The translations under genes were made by a program, and so were the position numbers. From positions 62,001-126,000 of the forward strand of contig JAUCBJ010006887.1 of assembly GCA_032718475.1 (NCBI GenBank): a DNA stretch of 64,000 nucleotides, given 5' to 3'. Under the pieces are notes generated by a model. It worked only from the letters and a program-made list of their open reading frames with translations, ran no database searches and had not been told where the DNA came from. This document shows positions 49,384-61,100 of this stretch, piece by piece. Every line of letters begins with the position of its first letter. Position 1 is the stretch's first letter. Source of the DNA: Nemertoderma westbladi. Taxonomy: Eukaryota > Xenacoelomorpha > Nemertodermatida > Nemertodermatidae.

Positions 49384-50343
49384 TTAGGTTTTTAAAATAG
49401 TAAAACTTTCCCTCATTTCCTTGTAATTATGAAACCCCGAATTCGGTGTAACGAGTTTCTGCCATGCTTCATCTATTTTATTGGCAACGTTTTGGGAAAT
49501 ATTCGACTTCCCCTGACCAATGCCGCCGCCACTCAGCCGAACTTTGGGCGCCATAAATCTATCCAATTCTTCTGGTTTGCGTTTCATTACAGCGAGATGG
49601 AAGAGCGTCTGGGACGGGCGGTCATCAAACTTATCAACATTGGAACTCATATAATCGAAAGTCGATCTGCTCAGAACTAATTCCTTTAATTTACGAGTCA
49701 AAGGAACCCCAATAAACCCGGAGATCCTTTCGAGACATAGGTCAATGTCCTCATGTAAATCTTCGTAATGTAACCAGAGTAGATTAGGATTGGAATAACG
49801 AGGAATCCAAGAAGCCAAGTTTCCCCAGTAATCGAAAAATACCGCATCTCTGTAGTGCATAAGAACTGAATCGATAAAGTTTTCGAAATCTCGGTTGAAA
49901 TTATCTGTTTCTGTCCCCAACATGACTGAAAGGTACCGATACATAGAATACATGGTGTCTACCGGGTCGCGTATTATATAGATATATCGGCATCCTTTAG
50001 GTACCCAGTCGTAAGTATCGTGGTTCTTAAAACACCTCGGAAACCATTTCTGTTCGATATTAATATTGATATTGTAGTCGATCCATTGAGGGGCCAGATA
50101 CGGGATCACGGAATCGATCTCATCGAACTCGTCGTCCCCACCGGTTCTCAGCTGGTGGACAATCTGTTGGACCCACGTGGTTCCGGTTTTACCCGGAGAT
50201 ACGATGAGTGTGTCGGTATCTCGCGGCTCCCGCAGTCTCGGAGGCGGCGTCGGAGTTACATGAGTAGCGAAGTATTCCCGTATTGACGCGAAAGTGTCAA
50301 GGGGTTTGAAAGGGCCTCCCGGGAATTTAACTGGGTTTTCCAT
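49384..50343 (-). CDS. Cytosolic sulfotransferase (SULT family), 319 aa
   Basis: Transfers sulfate from PAPS to a hydroxyl or amine of a small molecule; the substrate cannot be told from sequence. PAPS 5'-phosphosulfate loop KTGTTW at 52-57; catalytic His in FKNHDTY at 108; PAPS 3'-phosphate site IIRDPVDTMYSM with Arg125 and Ser133; C-terminal PAPS motif GGGIGQGK at 272-279. Length is normal for a SULT (about 290-320) and no signal peptide or membrane segment is seen, so cytosolic. ATG at 50341-50343. The whole gene is one uninterrupted frame, while animal SULT genes usually have introns, so it could be an intronless or retrocopied member. All key residues are present. Confidence 0.93.
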   Translation of the reverse strand: MENPVKFPGGPFKPLDTFASIREYFATHVTPTPPPRLREPRDTDTLIVSPGKTGTTWVQQIVHQLRTGGDDEFDEIDSVIPYLAPQWIDYNININIEQKWFPRCFKNHDTYDWVPKGCRYIYIIRDPVDTMYSMYRYLSVMLGTETDNFNRDFENFIDSVLMHYRDAVFFDYWGNLASWIPRYSNPNLLWLHYEDLHEDIDLCLERISGFIGVPLTRKLKELVLSRSTFDYMSSNVDKFDDRPSQTLFHLAVMKRKPEELDRFMAPKVRLSGGGIGQGKSNISQNVANKIDEAWQKLVTPNSGFHNYKEMRESFTILKT

Positions 50344-50772
50344 TTTACATATTTAATCAATTTAAATTTATTCAGTAATTAATTTCAAAAATCCAATTTA
50401 TAAAGGCATTTAATGACAAATAAATCACAATGCATTTATCGCATTCGATAATGTTTAAGTATATTTATCAATGCACACAGAGAAAAAGAAATAGGAGAAA
50501 TAGGCCTACGGTATAATAGTAATACTATTCATATAAATATTATAAAGTTGATAAACAATAAGCTAACAACAATATGTAGGAGTATACTGTATTGAGGCCT
50601 AAATAACACTGAGAAGGGGTTGGGGGGTGGCATGCCTGAGACTACAGTATATTGTTCTACATTGGTGTGGGGTTGGGGTCTGGACTAAACGTTAAGTAAC
50701 GCTAAAATTCTAAACAGGAAATTAATTTTTTTCAATTCAATTTCTAAACTAATTAATATAATTATATTAAAT
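50344..50772. other. Upstream region of the sulfotransferase
   Basis: AT-rich. I see no clear TATA box or repeat family; the promoter should lie here by position only. Confidence 0.3.
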
Positions 50773-50955
50773 CGCATCAGGGATCCCATTAAGAGACTGC
50801 TACGCGGCTACAGTACGTTCCATAAAGGTCGTGGGACCATGGAGCCCATTTTAGCACTTGGAAGGATAATTGAAGAGTTATCAAAAAAGAAAGACAGCCA
50901 TATGGCCGTTATCTTTGTTGAATTATTCAAGGCTTTCTTCGATTCAGTCTCTCGA
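50773..50955 (+). pseudogene. LINE reverse transcriptase fragment (61 codons)
   Basis: One frame reads HKGRGTMEPILALGRIIEEL and then VELFKAFFDSVSR, matching the LINE RT motifs GFRxGRGTxxxI and DFxKAFDSVxR. The first Asp of the latter is replaced, and the fragment is flanked by unrelated AT-rich DNA. It is on the opposite strand to the remnant at 48236-49111 and covers an earlier part of RT, so it is a separate insertion or a rearranged piece. Confidence 0.8.
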
Positions 50956-53437
50956 TCACATACTGTATGTTACTGCATACCCATATGCTAAAGCTTCGCT
51001 CACTTCGTGGCTCGCCCCACAACGCAAACGCCAATTATATAACTAAGTTAGATAATGGTGCCTGCTGGACCCGAAACGTCGTATTTGTATTTACTGCCTG
51101 TAACATTTGTTGTGTATATATAATTAAAATGAAATTTAAATGGGTTGTAATTGCTATTGTTTTCTTAATTTCACTGCTAAGATTCCCCACCAATGAACCA
51201 CTAACTAAGTTAGTTTTCTTGCTGTTGTCTCTTTGTGGCACACATCGCCGGTGTTTTGGCCAGCTAAATTAAATTTAAATTTGCGATATGTTTTTTGGAT
51301 GCTGATCACGATTATGGAATAAAAATTTAACATAGTAGAAAATTTCTGGTAATTTGGTATGTGCACCCTAAGTCACGAAAAAACAAGTAGTGTGAATTGG
51401 ATAATAAAAAATCACCACCTTATCAACCGGATTTTATGAGCATCTGTGGACTGGGATGCTGAACACAACAACAAATATGGCACTTAAAAATATCGTTTCT
51501 GAATGATAATGGTTTCCCTTGGAGATGTATTGATTGCTTCACGGCCCCTGTGCTTCAAGTACAACACCCACCACCACCAGTCACGTACCTAAATTATCTA
51601 CAAATCTTAATGAGATTTTATGGTAGTTTGTTATTTTGGATTTAAATCTGGGGATGTTTTCATAATAATAATAATGCAGTAATCGCCATTTGTAACACAT
51701 CGAATTTTTATCGTGAAGGCCAGAATTTGTATTCAGGATTTCAAACGGTTATTGTTATGTTACAGTATATAAATCTATAAACTCAAAATAGTGGTTATTG
51801 TTTTTATTGCTTATTTGAATTCCCCTCTTTGCACAGACTGTTTGTTTATTGTTACAGTATAGTGAAAGTGTAAGTGTAGTATACACGTGTGTAAAATAAT
51901 GAAGGTCAGTTCCCAACATTTAGCAAACAAGTTTCTGCTACAAGAATGCCGGTATTTCTCTACATTATCTAGTTTGATTCTATTAAAAGTTTAGAACGCT
52001 AAGATCTGATGAGAAATTTAAACGTCGCTGTTAAATCAAATGCCAATTATGTTCATTCAATATATTATTAAAATCTGTGTAACAATAATATAACCACAGG
52101 GTACATCGTTACGTTAACAACCACAAACCGACTCAACCTCTAAATAATTTAGTAAGTTTACCTAGGGAAAAAATTATGTTAGCTAAAAATATAATATTAT
52201 TAGACTACTGTATGTAATATGTAATGGTTGGTAGCAACAGACCCATAAAATAAAATTATTAATTTAATATGAAAAAAACTGTGTACACAAAGTAAAATAA
52301 AGGCACATTGTTTAAAAATTAAAAAAAGTTAAATATTATTACAGGTAACAGCGCAAATGGAACAACGAGTTACGAATAATTATTAATCATACATAAAATG
52401 TTAAACATACAATTAAGAATTAACAATATTATAACCTACATGGCGACAGGTTTGACTCTCAAAAAATAATTAATTTTAAATAACGACCTACTTATAACTT
52501 ATGGTTTTCTGAACTTTTACGGGAAATGTTGTTTTCACCGGAAATGCAGCAGTATCACAAAAATAGGTAACTGTGGAACAAAGTAATATGCAGTCCAGAC
52601 GAAAAAACCTAAGGCACATTGGTATGAATAACTGTGACCTGTAAAATTCCCCTTTCACCAAAATATAATGCTGAATCGCTTTGAATCTCGCCTTCAAGAC
52701 AACTTAAATCCACAGCAAAAAACAAGAAATTAAATAAAAAAAATTCTTCCTTCCTAAGCAAGTTACAATAAAAGAACATATTATTAGTTGCTTGTGGTCA
52801 ATGTTTGGGTTAACGCCAGCATTAACCAATGTAGTTTAGTATAGTACCAAACTTACTCCCCTTAACCAACACAAAATAAACAAAAACCCTCCATGGTTTA
52901 ATGCTAAGCTATATTGCACGAATCTAATCTACGTTAAAGATACACTTAGAGATAATAATAATATATTGATAAAAAGAAAAATGATAATATTCACAAATTC
53001 ACAATAAATTAAATATTTAACAATAGAAAAAAGCATCGTGGGATTAGCACAGAATTACATGGAATTATTTCTAAGCGTTTCTGTATTTAATATTGTTACC
53101 CTACAATTAGTACATTAAATTATATAAAATTTAAATAATATCTACAGTTTCGTAGAATGTTTAGATAACATTTAAAGGCTAAATACCTAAGATAAAATGC
53201 TAAATAATTTAGTACTTTATAAGATGATAGTGCGAATCGGGAACTGTAAACCTATAAAGCGATATATTACGACTTGGAGTAAAAGTAATTTTATTCGAAA
53301 ATGGAAATAAATATTTATTATAAAAAGGTTATATTTCTTAACAATTTAATGTGCAAGACTACTCAGTATGTGGTTCTAGTTGATTGTAGCGAAAGTAAAC
53401 ATATGATGTTGCTTAATTAAACCAGAAATTAACCGGA
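50956..53437. other. AT-rich intergenic region, no gene seen
   Basis: About 2.5 kb with only short frames lacking coding character. A short segment near 51058-51080 (GCCTGCTGGACCCGAAACGT) has a different composition and may be another repeat fragment; I cannot assign it. Confidence 0.5.
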
Positions 53438-53878
53438 AATTTTTAGACCTTAGAACATGTCTTAATTATCGATTATAACCAATTGGTTATTGATTATTGA
53501 CTTAATAAATATTACACATAGGAGATGGTTTAGCGCGAAATTCGAACTCAAATGTTTACCTGAATTTTTCTCAAATGGCCCTTTTTTTTTTTACTAAAAA
53601 TCGATCTCCTCCGCATTTCATAACGGATTTCGATTCTGTTTGGTGGACATTGTAGGTAAAGATTGTGTCTACAGAATAATGGGGCAGATTTTCAAAATTT
53701 TGCTGCAATTAAAAGCTATGACGTCACAAATGTCATTTTTTCATAAAATTTTGTTTTTAAAAAAATTGATGACATTGAATTTCGCGCTACTCCTATTGGT
53801 TAATATTTATTATGTCAATAATCAATAACCAATTGGTTATAATCGATAATTAAGACATGTTCTAAGGTCTAAAAATTA
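53438..53878. mobile_element. MITE-like element with long terminal inverted repeats
   Basis: The left arm beginning AATTTTTAGACCTTAGAACA (53438 on) is matched in reverse complement by the right arm ending at 53878. Arms are nearly perfect for about 75 bp and recognisable to about 100 bp, where TTTAGCGCGAAAT faces ATTTCGCGCT. The roughly 230-bp centre has no coding frame. A non-autonomous DNA transposon is the simplest reading; a target duplication is not clear. Confidence 0.7.
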
Positions 53879-54419
53879 CGCTGAGTCCATTTCTGCAGTG
53901 ATTTAAATTAGTGGAATATTAAAATAGCTGTATCTCAAAAACTAAAAGTCGCATAACGATGCAGATTTTACCATTAAAATCACCGTAAAATTCTGTATTA
54001 GATAAAATTAAAAATAAAACTGTCCAAATTTTACCCTTCTCGGTGAACCCCCCACCCCCCCCCCCCCCCCCCTTCCGTATATCCCTTAAATATTATTCCT
54101 ATTTTCGAATAAAAACACTAAATATAATTTCGCGGAATCTACAAGTAAATTACTCGTACTAACTACAACCTGCGTTTGTTTAAGGCACTGGCTCAGATAG
54201 AGTGGAATATATTTTAGGATGAGCCCTAATATTGGCTGTGATCCGAGTTTACCAACACATTTACACACAATCGACCACCGACCTACTTATTAGGGATATT
54301 TGAAGACGTTATGTAGATTTTGATTAAATTATATGCCGTCGAACTTGAATAACAACAATGTAGACCTTGAATAAATAAATGTGCACAGCACATTAAGTGG
54401 TTAAATTAATCATAATTCT
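53879..54419. other. Intergenic DNA with an 18-C tract
   Basis: No gene seen. A poly-C run lies at 54055-54072, directly after a shorter C run broken by one A. Confidence 0.5.
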
Positions 54420-55045
54420 CAAGGTCTACACTACAATAATCCAAGGTCTACACTACAATAATCCAAGGTCTACACTACAATAATCCAAGGTCTACACTAC
54501 AATAATCCAAGGTCTTCACTACAATAATCCAAGGTCTACACTACAATAATCCAAGGTCTGCACTACAATAATCCAAGGTCTACACTACAATAATCCAAGG
54601 TCTACACTACAATAATCCAAGGTCTACACTACAATAATCCATGGTCTACACTACAATAATCCAAGGTCTACACTACAATAATCCAAGGTCTACACTACAA
54701 TAATCCAAGGTCTACACTACAATAATCCAAGGTCTACACTACAATAATCCAAGGTCTACACTACAATAATCCAAGGTCTACACTACAATAATCCAAGGTC
54801 TACACTACAATAATCCAAGGTCTACACTACAATAATCCAAGGTCTACACTACAATAATCCAAGGTCTACACTACAATAATCCAAGGTCTACACTACAATA
54901 ATCCAAGGTCTACACTACAATAATCCAAGGTCTACACTACAATAATCCAAGGTCTACACTACAATAATCCAAGGTCTACACTACAATAATCCAAGGTCTA
55001 CACTACAATAATCCAAGGTCTACACTACAATAATCCAAGGTCTAC
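54420..55045. repeat. 22-bp minisatellite, about 28 copies
   Basis: Unit AAGGTCTACACTACAATAAT plus CC. Almost all copies are identical; I see only three single-base variants (TCTTCACT, TCTGCACT, CCATGGTCT). This homogeneity suggests recent expansion. Confidence 0.97.
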
Positions 55046-56642
55046 CATATTGAATCCAATCACATGTAAGGTTGTATACAGATAATAGTTTTATAAATTT
55101 ATTGTATTATTTTGGCAGTTCATCAGTAAAGTTTACAAAACCAATATATAACTAACTGTAATACATTTACTATTGTTGGCTGTATACAGCAATCAGTTTA
55201 AATACTCGTTCAAGGTCTATATTTTTCTACCTAGATCGAGAATTAGTTGTCAATAGACCCTCTCCACCCAGCGAAACTTTAATTAGGTGAACTGTATTCA
55301 GTTGTAATCCCGTTCGTTTAATAATAATTCAATAAATGGAAAAAGTGCCAGTGAAGTCAACATTGGAACTGTATTAATTAATTCACTTCGTCGCTCTACT
55401 GCTAACTACCCATTTATGTTGAGAAGTTTTATCGAGTAATTTAATTTGATATAAAAAGCAGCAAATTTTATTTTGGCGTTCATTAGATACAACCGTTTAA
55501 ACATTTTCGTATAAATTAATCACTCTATCTGAGTCAGTACCGTAAATATAACTATTATTAAAAAAATATATAAGAAATATTCCCAAACTAAAACTGCAAG
55601 AAACATCGAAAAATATTTTTTATTTTTTATTAAAAATAACCAGATAACTCAAAAAAACAAAATATAACATCATTGATAATAATTTTAAACATTACAGCTG
55701 GTTGTTATTCTGAATAAAAACAACATGTACAGTTTACATATAAACTCACAGCCGTCACAGGTTTACAATTCACACTTCTATCAAATTAAATGAAACGTTT
55801 CCACAACAATTCGTGAGAAATTGTTTTATTTCTTAAAATAGTCAATAAGTATAAGATACAGTCTATCTAAACGAATCCTTTATGGTGGGATAAATAGTAC
55901 CAGAAGTGAAAATATATAATACAAAAAATAAACACAATTACATTAATAAATTTACTTCAAACAGAGTAAATATAATATGGACAGAAATTTATGAAATTAA
56001 GTATTTCGATAAATTGTAATATTGTTTAATATTTACTAATATGTTGCAATAATAATATCAGGACTACGCACACATTAGACATGAGTTCTACCAGGTGGTT
56101 GGGAATGTAAACGCAATAGAATGTGTTTATTGAATGAGTGCATTAAGAAATAAACAACCCATGTAGACTGGTCCAAAAACTACAGTAATTTCAACTTTAC
56201 AGGTCTTCCCGGCTGGAAGTATTAATTTGGGCTTCAACATCGTTGTTGAGGTGAATCCGATTTGAAGAAAATCTAGTTAGCAACAATGACGTCACATGGA
56301 GGTAGTGCGACAGCGTCATAACTCACATAATTGCGATGACGAAGTGGTTGTACTTACATTGGGGGGACTCGACGCAAATCCTATCTCAGCGAATTAATAT
56401 CTCGCCTCAATGTTAAATCCCCAATATATGGAATGGAACAATATGTGGACAGATAATTGGAGTCAGCCGTGCAATAAATATCTCGATAGCTACATCATCT
56501 TCGCTTTTTGACCACGACAATGGGGGTTGTGAAGCTATCACATTACTATTACACATTGGAATTTTAGTTAGAATTTTGCACGTTAAATTTCAACAAATCG
56601 TTATAAACCCCAAACTAACGTGTGACTACAAAACAAAGACCC
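55046..56642. other. AT-rich intergenic region, no gene seen
   Basis: 1.6 kb without coding character or recognised repeat family. The last 450 bp are less AT-rich and contain several GACGTC/TGACG motifs. Confidence 0.5.
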
Positions 56643-57297
56643 AATAGGGTTGGTGCGCGAAACAATTGTTGGGCTAGAAACAATTGAATAAGGGGAACAA
56701 GGTGGGTGCCCTGAATCGAGTGGCGGGTGTGTTTTTTTGTAAAAACACCCCGGGAAGCCAATTTTGAAAATCGGCTGTGATTGGCTGCTACATATTTGAC
56801 GTCATTACACAGTGCTCTGATAATTTCTTAACTTGTTTCTATGGAGAGAGATTTTCGATCGATTCAAATACATATTAAATCTCAATCATTTCACAAGTGG
56901 CTTATATCAATTGAAAGCGGAGAGTCTGGAAACGACATTATATCACCATGAATTTAATTAATTGTAGTGTCAAAAGACGCGCAAGACTCTCCGCTTTCAA
57001 TACATTGATATAAGCCACGTGTGAAATGATTGAGATTTAATATGTATTTGAATCGATCGAAAATCTCTATCCTTAGAATCCAAGATAATAAATTATCAGA
57101 GCACTGTGTATGTGTAATGACGTCAAATATGTAGCAGCCAATCACATTGGCTTCCCGGGCTTACTTAAACCCGCCATTTCGACCGTATCCTCGTGTTTTT
57201 ACAAAAAACACACCCCGCCACTCGATTCAGGGCACCTTGTTACCCCTTATTCAATTATTTCTAGCCCAACATTTTTTTCGCGCACCAATCCTATTAA
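56643..57297. mobile_element. Large foldback (inverted-repeat) element
   Basis: The left arm 56643-56926 is the imperfect reverse complement of 56985-57297, with a centre of about 58 bp. The outer ends read AATAGGGTTGGTGCGCG and CGCGCACCAATCCTATTA; the inner ends read GCGGAGAGTC and GACTCTCCGC. Matching continues through the landmark GGTGCCCTGAATCGAGTGGCGGG and its complement. Arms are close to 300 bp, so a transcript would form a long double-stranded hairpin. No transposase is present. Confidence 0.85.
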
Positions 57298-57317
57298 GTA
57301 ACCTGCATAATCTTGCA

Positions 57318-57915
57318 ACATGTGTTAATTTTCGTTTATTGTTTTGGTTCCCATAACACGGTTCTCTAACCTGCTCCTTTACTAATCTGCACCTTTAAAT
57401 GGCAATGGGACCTAACGCTCTTGGTGACCTGTACAAAACAAAGAGGTAAAGTTGCGTTAGGTCCCAAAGAACGTTAAGTTCTAAGAACGTGTGTCACAGT
57501 GTCCGAGTGGATACGGCGCCTGAACTGCTTACACAATAGTGTTTGGTGGCGCAGGTTCGAATCCGACTAAAGGCTGTAGAAATTTCGCACTGTTGTGTCC
57601 CTAGGCAAGACACTTTAGACATTAGTGCCTACGTCAACCCAGCGGTATAATGGGAACCTGGCTTTGCTGGGGTAATGATAATAAAAGCGCTTTGAGTATG
57701 CTGAGCGTAGAAAGGCGCTATATAAATAACCAATATTATTATTATTATTAAGTCCCAAAGAGCGTTAGGGCCCTAAGAGCGTTAGGGCCATAAGAGCGTT
57801 AGGGCCCTAAGAGCATTAGGTCCCATTGCCATTTAAAGGGGCAGGTTAGTAAAGGAGCAGGTTACAGAGGCGTGTTGGGGGAACTAAAACAATAAACGAA
57901 AGTTAACATATGTTT
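57318..57915. mobile_element. Second inverted-repeat element, host of a SINE
   Basis: 57318-57420 (GTTAATTTTCGTTTATTGTT through TTTAAATGGCAATGGGACC) is matched in reverse complement at about 57808-57915. Between the arms lie short repeats of the type AAGAGCGTTAGGGCC (57752-57800) and the SINE at 57491-57751. It begins about 20 bp after the first foldback element ends. Related fragments occur at 62107-62290. Confidence 0.7.
57491..57751 (+). mobile_element. tRNA-derived SINE
   Basis: The 5' part resembles a class II tRNA (Leu/Ser type): A-box-like GTCCGAGTGG at 57501-57510 and B box GGTTCGAATCC at 57554-57564, the internal pol III promoter. Then comes a non-tRNA body with CCCTAGGCAAGACACTTTA and a tail AAAGGCGCTATATAAATAAC followed by an ATT microsatellite, typical of a LINE-borrowed 3' end. 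The flanks share GTCCCAAAGARCGTTA, which may be the target duplication or the local repeat. Not a functional tRNA gene: the arms do not pair as a cloverleaf end to end. Confidence 0.8.
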
Positions 57916-57925
57916 TGTACAGGTC

Positions 57926-57931
57926 TTTATT
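57926..57931 (-). terminator. Probable poly(A) signal of the KASH5/IRAG-like gene
   Basis: TTTATT on the plus strand is AATAAA in gene sense, about 180 bases after the stop codon at 58112. Confidence 0.4.
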
Positions 57932-58111
57932 CTTTGGGTCTTTGATTCGTAGTGAATGTAGACACTTCCAAATTAACACTAATAGACAGAACCAGTCATG
58001 GTAAATATTATTCTCATACAAATGAAGATAGGCAGTAGAGACACAGAGAACACATTGATCCAGAAAATATAATTGTCATAACAAAACTTAAAAATGTTTC
58101 AAATCTAAAAG

Positions 58112-61100
58112 CTAATAGTGTTCAACGGTAAATATTTGCTCGAGAAAAGCAAACTGGTAACTATCCGCTGAAACATTAAGCGGAAGGCAAAGCGAAAGTA
58201 AACAACACAGAAAAAAAGCCATCAAAATAATGCCAAGCAAATAGTAGACATATTTATTGAAGCGGAATACTCGCTCCCACAGAGGATCGGGGTAGGGCCA
58301 TCCCGGCTTGGGACGTTGCCAGAGAGACACTCGGGTATCTGGGGACACCGATTCTACCAGCTGCAACTGATTGGATGTTTGGGACAACGCAGTAGCGTCC
58401 TTAGACGTATCGCGGACCCAGAGATCGCGCGCCATCTCGGCGGGAGTGGCGCACTCTCGGTTGTACCAGGAGTGGCGACGAATCACTGAAGAGGAACGTC
58501 GACGGAGAGAGGGGAGGGGGGCGCCGCGGGTGGGGGCGTCGCTAAGGGTGCGACGTAGTGGTTCGGGAGGGAGCATCAGCGAGGTCGGGGAGGGGGCAGC
58601 TCGTTCGGGGTCAAGGGGGGAAACTGGGGGGGATTCCTCGAAGGCAAACACCGGGAGTGTGGGAGATTCATCCACCTGGAACACGGGAAGGGTGGGAGTG
58701 AGAGCGGGGGGAACGGCGTTGCTCGGAGTTATTGGAGCGGCGACTGCATCCACATCGACCGTGTCCAAGGACGCTTTCGTTACCGCAGCAACCAACGGCG
58801 ACGGGGGAGGGCCCGCAGCCAACGGGCTAGCAGGAATGTCGAGGGAGAGGGTTCGATTGGGCGAGCGATCGCGGAATAGCATCACAGTGCGGGGATCCTT
58901 CATAACGGCGTCGGCGACCGAAGCGAACCGCGAGCCGCGACAACGACTACATCGCGTCGTAGACTTCACGACTCCTGTCGCCACCGCCTTCTTTGAGTCC
59001 TCCAACTCGACCTTGAGTTCCTCGTACTCCCGTCTCAGATTCCGCACGTAATCCACAAGGAATCGCATCGCGTTCGCCAAGGTTTCCTCGAGACGGATGG
59101 CCCCGTACATAACCGAGTTGTTGAGAACCGTAGAAACCGAACTCAGTGTCGATTCTAGTCGGTTGATTAGATCGACTAGACTGTCCAGGACCGACGTGTC
59201 TTGGGATCTCGTCGTAATTCCCTCCATCCGACGTTTAATCTCGGCGATTTCATCGCTGAGCAGCGACTGCGAGGCGTCGAATCGACGCGAGACGATGTCT
59301 TTGCGACGAGCGAACGTCTCTCGGTCGGCCTGCCAACCGAGCGACATGGAGGCGAACTGTTCCTCCGACAGCTCGGCGGACTCGCCTACTTCCGTCGCCT
59401 CCTCCAGATGAACCGGGGAGTCGCGCTCGATGACCGCGGGTGAGACGATGTCCCGGAAGAGATTCCGACCGGTCTGGGTGTCCGCCGAGAATCCCAGCGA
59501 TTTATTCCGCGGTCTAACGGAGACCAGCGGTTTAACCGCATCCGGCCTCGACTTGGGAACCCCAGAGAACCCTCGACTCCTAAAGGAGGATGTCGGTGGG
59601 GATAGAGTGGCCGACTGAGTAGCGGATAAGGGAGGTTTAGCGGAAGTAGAGGAAAACGTCGGCGATTTAATCTTCCAGGTTCGTTTGTTGTACGAGATAA
59701 TCTTACTGGAATTGGGACTAATTGGTGACCTCGGCGTGTCTGGAACCCTCGGTCCACCATTCGGGGATCTCACCGACTGCGATTCGATTTTAATCGGTTT
59801 CGGAAGAAACTTCCTCTTGGCAACGGGTTTGTTATTCCTATCGGAATCCACCGAACCGCTGCGATGTACCGTCGCTCCCACCGACGCAGACCGCTTCACT
59901 TTCCCCGGTTCTATAGGTCCCGCTTTCCCGGGCTCCGTATTGACTCCTTTATCACTCTTCACTGTCGGCGGCTCAGTTTGGCTCTGCTTATCGCTCAGGA
60001 TTCTCTTTACACCGCGGCCGAACTCAGGAATATTCGGATCCGATTGGCAACGCGGAAACGAAACGGGAATCCCGCTGGTGAAATACTCGAAGGCCCTGCC
60101 ACCCGTCTCTAGATCGAGAGAGCGAACATGGGACGAACTACTGGTCATAAGTAGACAGACGGGAGACGTAGACACCTTGGCGCCTCTACCGGGGGATGTG
60201 AGCATCTCAACACGACAGGATTGCGGCAATATCTTAGTGAATTCCGCTAAAACCGAATTGTTGTTAACGTCTTCGCATATTAACTTAATTTCCTTGTTCT
60301 GGAACAGCAGCTGCATCTTCGCGTTGTTATCTATTATCCTAGAATGTTTATCCTTTAGTTCCTTCAACTCCCCGTTAACTTTTATATTAATCGTCTTTTG
60401 AATCTCCAACTGGGATGTCAGCGAATTAATCCGACTGTCTACAACGTCCATCATCGGATCACCCTGTCCGACTTCGTACGATACAGGCAGACCGCAGAGC
60501 GGCGAACGGCGGTCGCTGGTCGACTCCGAATGGATCTCCGAGAAAATACTGCCGCGGGATTCCGTGGGTGTGCGAGGAGAGACGCTCAAGACGAGTTCCT
60601 CGTTTCTATCGGAAATATCTCGTTCGATCCTGAGTTGAGCGATAGTTGAATCCTGCTCGGCTATAAACCGAGACAGATCCTCCACCTTAGAGGCCTTACT
60701 AGCGAGCTGAGCGACCAGGTCCCGTTGCACTGCTGATAGCTTCTCGTTCTGAATGATCATCTCCCGTCGCAAACGCGAATTGTCCTCGACGACGTTGGAT
60801 AGTTCGTCGTTTCTATCCTTCGTCTCCAACAGATTCCGACGGTTATCTGTCTCCGCTCGCTGTAACCTTGCCTCTAAATCTGCCGTTTTATCCGACTCAG
60901 CTGTTATCATCTCATATAATTCATCGTTTTGCTGCAAAACATTTTGATGTTTTTGTTGCGAAACCTTCAACTGTTTACCTAAATCATCGAGATCCCTCGC
61001 TTGAATCTGGTAACGATTTTGTACGTCGTTTCTTTGACTCTCAATCGATGAATAATCATCTTTAAGTTCGTTGTTAATGCGTTTGAGACGGTCCAATGCC

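Noticed and set aside
50967-51272. A 101-aa plus-strand frame with a hydrophobic stretch
   Set aside because: No start context or family. An equally open minus-strand frame overlaps it, and the hydrophobicity follows from AT-rich DNA.
57491-57570. A functional tRNA-Leu or tRNA-Ser gene
   Set aside because: A and B boxes are present, but the acceptor ends do not pair and the sequence continues into a SINE body and LINE-like tail.
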